A DNA stretch of 8,243 nt from the NCBI GenBank assembly GCA_027623585.1, contig JAQBVK010000098.1, positions 1 to 8,243 on the forward strand, given 5' to 3'. Below are positions 1 through 5,113 of the stretch, in pieces; position 1 is the first letter of the stretch, and every line of letters starts with the position of its first letter. The position numbers and the translations under genes were made by a program. A model generated the notes under the pieces. That model ran no database searches and was not told the DNA's origin. It saw nothing but the letters and a program-made list of their open reading frames with translations. This DNA comes from Planctomycetota bacterium (lineage in GTDB: Bacteria; Planctomycetota; UBA1135).

Positions 1-6
1 CAGCGC

Positions 7-168
7 TCAACCCGCGGAGGGGCCGGGCTCGGGCGAGTCCTCGACCGAACTGTGCGTCGGCGCACTCTGCTCGGGGTGTGCTCGTTCCGGGAAGGGCAGG
101 AGCAGCCACGCCGCGAGCGCAAAACTCGCAGCAGCGAGGACCCACAGACCGGTACGGCGTCTCCTCAT
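7..168 (-). CDS. small hypothetical protein with one N-terminal membrane segment (53 aa)
   Basis: I do not recognise a family. The frame runs from an ATG to a TGA and encodes 53 residues. It starts with a positively charged MRRRR, followed by a hydrophobic stretch at about residues 8-25 (LWVLAAASFALAAWLLL), then a polar, proline- and glutamate-rich tail of about 28 residues ending PGPSAG. This is the pattern of a signal anchor or uncleaved signal peptide, so a small inner-membrane protein with its tail outside is the natural reading. An in-frame TGA lies two codons upstream of the ATG, so the start cannot move far. The upstream sequence has only a weak purine stretch (GCGAG) and no clear Shine-Dalgarno. 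It lies 50 bases downstream of hutI on the same strand and could be co-transcribed. Short frames arise easily in GC-rich DNA, but the charge-hydrophobic-polar order argues for a real gene. Confidence 0.45.
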   Translation of the reverse strand: MRRRRTGLWVLAAASFALAAWLLLPFPERAHPEQSAPTHSSVEDSPEPGPSAG

Positions 169-218
169 GATTCAGTACTCGCAAACATCGTGCCGCGATC
201 TGCCGACGACCAGTCCTT
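169..218. other. short intergenic gap between hutI and the small membrane-protein frame
   Basis: Fifty bases separate the hutI stop codon from the start of the downstream small frame. There is no stem-loop followed by a T-run that would make an intrinsic terminator on the minus strand, and no convincing -35/-10 pair. This is compatible with read-through from hutI. Confidence 0.4.
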
Positions 219-1451
219 TTATTCAAAACTGAGAGCGCAACCGCCTGCCATCACCCACCTCGCCGGATTCTCCCCGAGGCCGTACCCGAAATGGTCCAGA
301 TCGGGCAGGTCTAGCAGCACGAGATCGGCGTCGAATCCGGGCGCGATCCGTCCTTTGCGCTCGCCGAGGCCGAGCGAGGCCGCGGCGCCGGCGGTGATGC
401 CGTGGAAGGCCTCTGCCGCAGTCAATCCCATGCGGCGGCGCGCGAAGTGGACGGCCTCGGGCAAGGACGGCGTGTAGCAGGACCCCGGATTGAAGTCGGT
501 GGCGATGAAATAGGGAACGCCCGCCTTGAGCAGGCGCCGCGCCGGCGCATCGGCGTCCTGACCAAGAAAGTGCGGCACTGCCGGCAACAAGCCCGCGAAG
601 GTGCGGCCGCTCAAGGCGAGCGCCTCGAGGCCAGCGTCGGTCAAGGCTTCCAAGTGATCCACGCTCTCGGAGCCAAGTTCCACCGCCAACTCCACGCCGC
701 CGAGCGCCGTGAATTGATCGGCATGCACGCGCAGCGCAAAACCGAGCGCGCGTGCGGCCTCCAAGTAGCGCCGCGCCTGCGCGAGCGTGAAAGCGCCTGC
801 TTCGATGAAGACGTCGACCGCGCGCGCCAAAGCCTCCGCGCGCACCACTGGAAGGGCTTCCTCGATCAAGGCATCGAGATAGGCATCGGCGCGGCCGGCG
901 AACTCCTCCGGTACCGCGTGCGCGCCGAGGAAAGTAGGCAAGGCTTCCATGCCGGTCGCCTGCGCCGCCGCGCGGATCGCGCGCAAGGACTTCAACTCCT
1001 CCTCCACGGAGAGCCCGTAGCCCGACTTCGCCTCGCAACAGGTCGTGCCATGCCGCTGCATGCGGCGGAAATGCTTCCCTACCTGCGCCGTGAGCTCCGC
1101 CTCACTCGCGTCGCGCACCGCGCGCGCGCTGGAGCGGATCCCCCCCCCTGCGGCGGCAATCTCCTGATAGGACTTGCCCTCGCACTTCATGCCGAATTCG
1201 GCCGCACGCCCGGCGGCGAAGGCCGGATGCACGTGGGCATCGACGAAACCGGGGGCGAGCAAGCCGCCCGGGAGCTCGATGGGAGTGGCGGCGGGGTGCG
1301 CGAGCGACAGATCCGCGCGCCGCCCGAGCGCCTGGATCCGGCCGGCCCGGATCAAGACCGCATCCGCCTGCACCTCCGGCTCGGCCCCGAGCAGGCCAGA
1401 AAAGCCGTAAATCAAGGCCTCACAAAGACTTCCGTCGGCGCTCGCGTTCAA
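219..1451 (-). CDS. hutI: imidazolonepropionase (HutI)
   Basis: This enzyme hydrolyses 4-imidazolone-5-propanoate to N-formimino-L-glutamate, the third step of histidine degradation, in the cytoplasm. The 410-residue product has the usual family length (about 400-420). Visible family motifs are the metal site DAHVH (His73, His75), FGMKCEGKSYQEI followed by AGGGI (about 87-105), KSGYGLS (142-148), GAHAVP (176-181), HADQF with His243, and ATDFNPG with Asp319. These match the His-x-His, His and Asp metal ligands of the amidohydrolase superfamily. A typical C-terminal end (GRIAPGFDADLVLLD, then FGYGLGENP) closes the composite beta-domain. The start is TTG, chosen because GGAGG lies six bases upstream. 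Family alignment would also allow a start some ten residues later. The nine-G run in the AGGGI codons is a possible slippage spot. No hutH, hutU or hutG is in the window, and the gene points away from the housekeeping operon. Confidence 0.95.
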   Translation of the reverse strand: MNASADGSLCEALIYGFSGLLGAEPEVQADAVLIRAGRIQALGRRADLSLAHPAATPIELPGGLLAPGFVDAHVHPAFAAGRAAEFGMKCEGKSYQEIAAAGGGIRSSARAVRDASEAELTAQVGKHFRRMQRHGTTCCEAKSGYGLSVEEELKSLRAIRAAAQATGMEALPTFLGAHAVPEEFAGRADAYLDALIEEALPVVRAEALARAVDVFIEAGAFTLAQARRYLEAARALGFALRVHADQFTALGGVELAVELGSESVDHLEALTDAGLEALALSGRTFAGLLPAVPHFLGQDADAPARRLLKAGVPYFIATDFNPGSCYTPSLPEAVHFARRRMGLTAAEAFHGITAGAAASLGLGERKGRIAPGFDADLVLLDLPDLDHFGYGLGENPARWVMAGGCALSFE

Positions 1452-1469
1452 TCCAGCCCTCCGGCTGGA
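1452..1469 (-). promoter_or_regulatory. perfect inverted repeat with the hutI Shine-Dalgarno in its loop
   Basis: Read on the minus strand, the sequence is TCCAGCC-GGAG-GGCTGGA: a perfect 7-bp stem with a four-base loop. The GGAG of the loop and the first G of the stem form the GGAGG Shine-Dalgarno (1458-1462), six bases before the TTG start of hutI. In RNA the ribosome-binding site would sit at the tip of a short GC-rich hairpin directly abutting the start codon. As DNA, the same palindrome lies between the two divergent genes and could be an operator for a dimeric repressor. The repeat and the Shine-Dalgarno are seen directly; a regulatory role is inferred. Confidence 0.5.
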
Positions 1470-1525
1470 CGATATGATAGGGGGAGCGAGTCACCGTAAC
1501 CCTCCGGGGCTGCCGCTCCGCCGCC
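1470..1525. promoter_or_regulatory. divergent promoter region between hutI and the corC-recO-ftsH-folP operon
   Basis: These bases hold the remaining upstream DNA of both transcription units. They contain the only A/T-rich island nearby (GATATGATAG, 1471-1480). On the plus strand TATGAT (1473-1478) matches five of six bases of a sigma-70 -10 box. On the minus strand TATCAT (1474-1479) also matches five of six. Neither has a good -35 at 16-18 bases. I read this as the likely promoter zone for both directions, with unproven exact sites. No Shine-Dalgarno is evident before the GTG at 1526. Confidence 0.35.
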
Positions 1526-2863
1526 GTGTTGCCCCCAAGTCCTCTCTTCTCGCTTCTCGCCCCGTTCTTCGGCAGCGATCTCACGACTGAGGTCACCCCC
1601 GTCCCGCCCGGGCTCTTCCTCCCGGCCGTCCTGATCGGTTTTGGCGCCGTCCTGGGGGGCCTGCGCGCGCTGCTCGGCTCGCCGATCCGGCCCAGCCTGC
1701 TCTCCGGTCTGCCAGAGAGTTGGAGCCGGCGCGCCGATGAAGCCCTGCGACGACAACCCAGTTTGCCCTCCGCGGCCGGACTGCTGCGCTTGGTGTGCAT
1801 CAGCAGCGCCGCCGTGTTGATGGTGCAGGAAGTTTCGGCGCTGTCGTTGAATCACCGCGTTCTGCTCTGGTGCCTCGCGGCGTTCGTGGCCGGATTCTTG
1901 CTTGAAGGAATTCCTTCCCTCATTCAGCGCCGCCGCACGCGCCGGCTGGTGCTGAGTTTTTTGCCGTTAGTGCGTCCGCTCGCGTGGCTGCTCCGCCCGC
2001 TGACCTGGCTCTTCGATCGCGGTTTGACCGCCTTGGCCGGACCGGGCGGCGCATCCGTGAACGGGGAACTCTCGACGCAGTTACTCGACGTCGCCGCAGG
2101 ACATGCACCCGGCGCGGACCTCGGCGAAGCCGAGCGACGAATGATTTCGCGCGTGCTCGACCTGCCGGGTTCCGACGCCGCAGGCGCGATGACGCCGCGC
2201 ACTCATCTCACCGCGATTCCGCTCACCGCGAATCTGGCCGAAGCCCTCGCAATCGCCGAGGAAGCTGGCCATTCGCGGATTCCGGTGCTCGACAAGGATC
2301 TCGACGACGTCGTCGGCATCTTTCACGTCAAAGACGTGTTGCCCGCCGTGGCGGCCGGCACCGACCTCGCCGCGACGCCGGTGCGCGATCATCTGCGCGA
2401 GCCCTACTTCGTGCCCGAAACCATGCCGGTGATGGCATTGCTCGAAGAAATGCGTCAACGCCGCAACCACATGGCCGTCGTGGTGGACGAATACGGCGGC
2501 ACCGCGGGCGTGGTCACGATCGAAGACCTCGTCGAAGAAATCGTCGGCCCGATCCGCGATGAACACGACCAGAGTGAGAGCGAGGCGCGCATGCATCGGG
2601 TCACCGACGACGAACTCGTCGCGGATGGGCGCGTGAGCCTCTACGACTTGAACGAGTTCTTCGGCTGCGAGTTGCCCGAAGACGAGGATTACGACACCGT
2701 CGCCGGTTTGCTCTTCGATCGCATCGGCCACATCCCACGCCGCGGCGAAAGCTTGGCGGTGGACGGCGTCATCATCGAAGTGCTCGAGGCCGATGACCGC
2801 CGCGTGCAACGTGTTCGCATCCAACGCGCCGCCCCGACCCATTCCGGCGCCGAGAGCGCATGA
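1526..2863 (+). CDS. CorC/HlyC-type membrane protein: degenerate CNNM domain, CBS pair, CorC_HlyC domain
   Basis: The 445-residue product belongs to the CNNM/CorC family of membrane proteins, some of which are linked to Mg2+ or Co2+ efflux; others are called 'hemolysin-like'. In order it has hydrophobic segments at about 31-50, 84-104, 112-130 and 143-163 (the CNNM/DUF21 region), the linker EAERRMISRVLDL ending in MTPR (221-225), a first CBS motif (about 226-275), a second CBS motif with VVVDEYGGTAGVVTIEDLVE (318-337), and a C-terminal CorC_HlyC domain (about 362-433). The CBS and CorC domains are well conserved. The membrane part is not: the usual small-residue/Glu signature in the first helix and the GEILPK-like loop are absent (LEGIPSLIQRR instead). 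The start is GTG; an in-frame TAG at 1478 limits any extension, and no Shine-Dalgarno stands out. It is the first gene of the operon, with recO seven bases on. Substrate transport is therefore uncertain. Confidence 0.88.
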   Translation: MLPPSPLFSLLAPFFGSDLTTEVTPVPPGLFLPAVLIGFGAVLGGLRALLGSPIRPSLLSGLPESWSRRADEALRRQPSLPSAAGLLRLVCISSAAVLMVQEVSALSLNHRVLLWCLAAFVAGFLLEGIPSLIQRRRTRRLVLSFLPLVRPLAWLLRPLTWLFDRGLTALAGPGGASVNGELSTQLLDVAAGHAPGADLGEAERRMISRVLDLPGSDAAGAMTPRTHLTAIPLTANLAEALAIAEEAGHSRIPVLDKDLDDVVGIFHVKDVLPAVAAGTDLAATPVRDHLREPYFVPETMPVMALLEEMRQRRNHMAVVVDEYGGTAGVVTIEDLVEEIVGPIRDEHDQSESEARMHRVTDDELVADGRVSLYDLNEFFGCELPEDEDYDTVAGLLFDRIGHIPRRGESLAVDGVIIEVLEADDRRVQRVRIQRAAPTHSGAESA

Positions 2864-2870
2864 TCTCCGC

Positions 2871-3647
2871 GTGAGCCGCCTGCGTTCGCTCGCGATCGTG
2901 CTACGCCGCTGGCCCTTCAGCGAGACCTCGCTGACCTTGCGCCTGCTCACCCCGGAACACGGCACGCTCAGCTTGCTCGGCAAAGGCGTGAACAAACTCG
3001 GCAGCGGGTCCTTCGCGGTGCTCGACACCTGGGCCTTGGTCGAGATCGAGTTCGGCGGACGCGAAGGCGCGGAGCTGCTTGACCTCTATTCCGCGCGCTT
3101 GCTCGACCGCAACTCCGGCCTCGAGCGGGATCCGGAGCGGCTCGCCGCCGCGGCCGTGCTCGCCGAAATTGCCGAGGACGCCGCCCCACCCGGGCAAGCA
3201 TCCCAGGAGATCTTCGAGTGGCTGCGCCGTGCGCTGGCTGCGCTCGCAACGCAACCCACGGAGCAAGATCCAGCCTCCGTTGTCGTGCCCGCGCTCATGC
3301 GCGGCCTCTTCCTGCTCGGACTCGATCCGACCCTGGAAGCCGAGCCAGCGGCGACCGGCGACCGCCGCTGGTTCTCACCCGAGGGGGGTGGCCTGATCTA
3401 CGCGCCTGCTCGCCCCCACGCTCACGCGCGCCTGCTCTCGTCTCGGGTCCACGCGCTCCTGCGGCGGCTCGCGGGCTCGGAGCTCGCCGAAACTCCGAAA
3501 CCGCAGGAAGAAGCAGCGCGGGACTCGGAGCCGTGGGACGAGAGTCTTACAATCCTCGTGGAGTTCCTGCATTACCACGCAGAGCGCGCGCCGCGAGCCT
3601 GGCCGCTCTTGCAGGAACGCCGCCGCCGCCGGAAACGAACTGTCTGA
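2871..3647 (+). CDS. recO: DNA repair protein RecO
   Basis: RecO works with RecR (and RecF) to displace SSB and load RecA at gaps, and it anneals complementary strands. The 258-residue product has the normal length. The N-terminal OB-fold is visible: AIVLRRWPFSETSLTLRLLT (8-27), then HGTLSLLGKGVNK (30-42) and a LDTWALVEIEF strand (51-61). A helical domain follows (ERLAAAAVLAEIAED, 89-103; IFEWLRRALAALA, 114-126). The C-terminal RRWFSPEGGGLIY (165-177) aligns with the family motif, and LTILVEFLHYHAERAP (226-241) with the last helix. The GTG at 2871 is preferred over a start at 2793 because residues before it are not RecO-like and would overlap the upstream gene. The cysteines that form a zinc finger around the FSPEGGG motif in some RecO proteins are absent; the whole product has none. 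It is coupled to the next gene through TGATG. Confidence 0.92.
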   Translation: MSRLRSLAIVLRRWPFSETSLTLRLLTPEHGTLSLLGKGVNKLGSGSFAVLDTWALVEIEFGGREGAELLDLYSARLLDRNSGLERDPERLAAAAVLAEIAEDAAPPGQASQEIFEWLRRALAALATQPTEQDPASVVVPALMRGLFLLGLDPTLEAEPAATGDRRWFSPEGGGLIYAPARPHAHARLLSSRVHALLRRLAGSELAETPKPQEEAARDSEPWDESLTILVEFLHYHAERAPRAWPLLQERRRRRKRTV

Positions 3648-3997
3648 TGCGCTTCGCCAATCTCCGCCTCCTCGCCCTCGTGGCCGTTGCCGCCACGCTC
3701 GCTGCCTGCCAGAGCGCCGTGGGCCCCGGGCTCGGAGCCGAGGTGATCGAACCGGCGCGCGTCCTGCACGCCGAAGGCCGCAACGATGAGGCCTGGGATC
3801 TGCTGCGTGACTTCGATGCGGAAGAGTTCGACCTCGCCACGCAACGCGAGTTCAACCTGCTCGCGGGCGACGTCTGCGACGCCACCGATCAGTGGGACCG
3901 CGCGATCCGCTTCTACGAAGCGGCGATGACGCAACCCGGCCCGCCAGCGAGGCGCTGCACGTGGAACAGCGCCTGCTCCAGCGCGGCATCGAGTTGA
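3647..3997 (+). CDS. BamD-like TPR lipoprotein, N-terminal part before an apparent frameshift
   Basis: The frame begins at an ATG overlapping the recO stop by one base (TGATG). It encodes a type II lipoprotein signal: MRFANLRLLALVAVAATLAAC with lipobox LAAC and Cys21 as the lipidated residue. Two helical repeats of TPR character follow, ARVLHAEGRNDEAWDLLRDF (35-54) and FNLLAGDVCDATDQWDRAIR with FYEAAM after it (about 67-92). From about residue 94 the reading becomes implausible (PPARRCTWNSACSSAASS, rich in Cys, Ser and Trp) and stops after 116 residues. The continuation of the protein lies in the -1 frame from about 3940, so this is best seen as the first part of one roughly 314-residue gene ending at 4590. 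BamD is the essential lipoprotein of the beta-barrel assembly machine. That identity is inferred from TPRs, the lipobox and the neighbouring LptE-like gene, and remains tentative. Confidence 0.7.
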   Translation: MRFANLRLLALVAVAATLAACQSAVGPGLGAEVIEPARVLHAEGRNDEAWDLLRDFDAEEFDLATQREFNLLAGDVCDATDQWDRAIRFYEAAMTQPGPPARRCTWNSACSSAASS

Positions 3998-4590
3998 TGG
4001 AAGGCAATCGGCGCGTGCTGTTGATCTTCACCGACCGCGGACGCGGCGTCGTGACGCTGGAGAACCTCGCCTTCACCGGCCAGTTCCGCGCGACGCGCGC
4101 GGAAGCGCTCGCGCGCCTCGCCGAGTACTACTACGAGCGCCATGAGTACGCCGACGCCGCGCTGTTCTACGCCGGCCAACTCGATCCGGCTCTGGCCGGT
4201 CTCGGCTACGAGGACCAAGCCTCCTTCCGGCTCGGCATGTGCGCGGTCCAACGCGTGGACACGAAGCGCCTCAACGGAACGCTCTTGTTGCAAGGCCTCG
4301 ATCAGTTCCGCGCCTATCTGCGGGAATTCCCCGACGGGCTGCACTACGCGGAAGCCGTGAGCGAATCGGAGCACTTGCGGGAGCTCTACGGAAACTATCA
4401 GTTGATGCTCGCAGACTACTACGAGCGCATCGGCAACCTGGAGGGCGAGCGCCTCCACTTGCGCATTGCTTCCGGCGAAGAGATCGCCGGAGAGCGCGAA
4501 CTCGCGCCCTACCTGCAAGGCACCGTGGCCGCGGAGACTGCGGCCGCGCGTCTCGCCGCGCTCCCGCCGGACGCGGTCGAGGCGCCGTGA
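3892..4590 (+). CDS. BamD-like TPR lipoprotein, C-terminal part after the apparent frameshift
   Basis: This frame carries the rest of the TPR lipoprotein. The protein-like reading begins around 3940 (PASEALHVEQRLLQRGIELM) and runs to a TGA at 4588-4590. Helical repeat pairs are visible (AEALARLAEYYYERHEYADA; FRLGMCAVQ; FRAYLREFPDGLHYAEAVSE; NYQLMLADYYERIGNLEGER). The last two resemble the BamD/YfiO pattern of a tandem repeat with 'FP.s.ya.eA' followed by 'a.yY...g'. The nominal GTG at 3892 is probably not a start, since the residues before 3940 look non-native. If the frameshift is genuine, an ATG at 3997 overlaps the stop of the upstream part (TGATG) and could allow re-initiation of a 197-residue fragment without signal peptide. 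The gene overlaps the lptE-like start by one base. Confidence 0.7.
   Translation: MGPRDPLLRSGDDATRPASEALHVEQRLLQRGIELMEGNRRVLLIFTDRGRGVVTLENLAFTGQFRATRAEALARLAEYYYERHEYADAALFYAGQLDPALAGLGYEDQASFRLGMCAVQRVDTKRLNGTLLLQGLDQFRAYLREFPDGLHYAEAVSESEHLRELYGNYQLMLADYYERIGNLEGERLHLRIASGEEIAGERELAPYLQGTVAAETAAARLAALPPDAVEAP
3935..3945 (+). other. probable frameshift site (C-run) in the BamD-like gene
   Basis: Between the two parts the coding frame moves by -1, as if one base were missing. The bases CCCGGCCCGCC contain a CCC run at 3940-3942. One extra C there would give the codons CCC GGC CCC GCC AGC GAG (PGPASE) and restore a single open frame of 314 residues from 3647 to 4590. Whether it is a sequencing or assembly error or a real mutation cannot be decided here. 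Confidence 0.65.
4579..4582 (+). promoter_or_regulatory. Shine-Dalgarno GAGG for the LptE-like gene
   Basis: GAGG ends seven bases before the ATG at 4590, inside the end of the upstream gene. It is the only clear plus-strand Shine-Dalgarno in the operon and supports the ATG that overlaps the previous stop. Confidence 0.5.
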
Positions 4591-5105
4591 TGAGCGCGCG
4601 GCTCGGCCGCGTGTTGCTGCTGACGCTGGCGCTCGGCCTGCCGTCTTCGTGCGCGGGCTACGAAGTGCTGGATCCTGCGGTCGGACGCGGGCGCTCGATC
4701 GCCGTGCCGCCCACCCTCAACGATTCGAGCTGGATCGGCCTCGAAGCTCCGCTCACGCGCGCGCTGCGCACCGACCTGCAGCGTCAACTCGACGTGCGGC
4801 TGGACAGCGATGCACCGGACCTCGTGCTCGAAACGACCCTGGTGGACCCGTTGCGCCGCGGCCGCGTTGGCCTGCGCGCGGGCGCCTACGCGCTCGGCTC
4901 GGTGTCGGTGCAGGTGGACTGGACGCTCACCGACCGCAGCGGCGCCGCTCTGGCCTCGGGACGGGAAACGCGCGAACTCGAGTTCATTACTTCTCTGGAG
5001 CCGAGCGAACGGTCGGCCTATGACCAGATCTTCCAATCCGTATCCGAGAAGATCGTGCTCGACGTGGCTGCGGCCCTGCGCGCGGCAGATCGGAACGGAA
5101 GCTGA
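4590..5105 (+). CDS. LptE-like LPS-assembly lipoprotein
   Basis: The 171-residue product has a lipoprotein signal peptide (MSARLGRVLLLTLALGLPSSC, Cys21; proline at -3 makes the lipobox non-standard). The mature part follows the LptE pattern: a GY just after the lipidated Cys, RSIAVPPTLNDSSWIGLEAP (36-53) equivalent to the 'i.vp.f.n.s..pgle' segment, LTRALRTDLQRQL (55-67), then beta strands (DLVLETTLVDPLRRG; SVSVQVDWTLTDRSGAAL) and a final helix. LptE is the plug partner of LptD, which inserts lipopolysaccharide into the outer leaflet of the outer membrane. Length is close to family members (about 160-190). The ATG overlaps the preceding TGA by one base, implying translational coupling. ftsH starts eight bases after its stop. 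Family members diverge strongly, so the call rests on pattern, size and lipobox. LptD is not in the window. Confidence 0.7.
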   Translation: MSARLGRVLLLTLALGLPSSCAGYEVLDPAVGRGRSIAVPPTLNDSSWIGLEAPLTRALRTDLQRQLDVRLDSDAPDLVLETTLVDPLRRGRVGLRAGAYALGSVSVQVDWTLTDRSGAALASGRETRELEFITSLEPSERSAYDQIFQSVSEKIVLDVAAALRAADRNGS

Positions 5106-5113
5106 ACCCTGAC

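Noticed and set aside
402..1499. Long plus-strand open frame (365 codons) opposite hutI
   Set aside because: It is antisense to a clear imidazolonepropionase. Its Arg/Ala/Gln-rich composition is what GC-rich antisense reading gives, and no domain is visible.
2793..2870. Upstream ATG-type start for recO at 2793
   Set aside because: The extra 26 residues lie within the CorC-type gene and are unlike the RecO N-terminus. The GTG at 2871 gives a standard start just before the OB-fold.
2081..3028. Minus-strand open frame (315 codons) opposite the CorC-type gene and the start of recO
   Set aside because: It spans two well-supported plus-strand genes and their junction, with no recognisable motif; a shadow of high GC.
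3935..3945. Programmed -1 ribosomal frameshift in the BamD-like gene
   Set aside because: There is no X XXY YYZ slippery heptamer and no obvious downstream stem. A single-base loss in a C-run is simpler.
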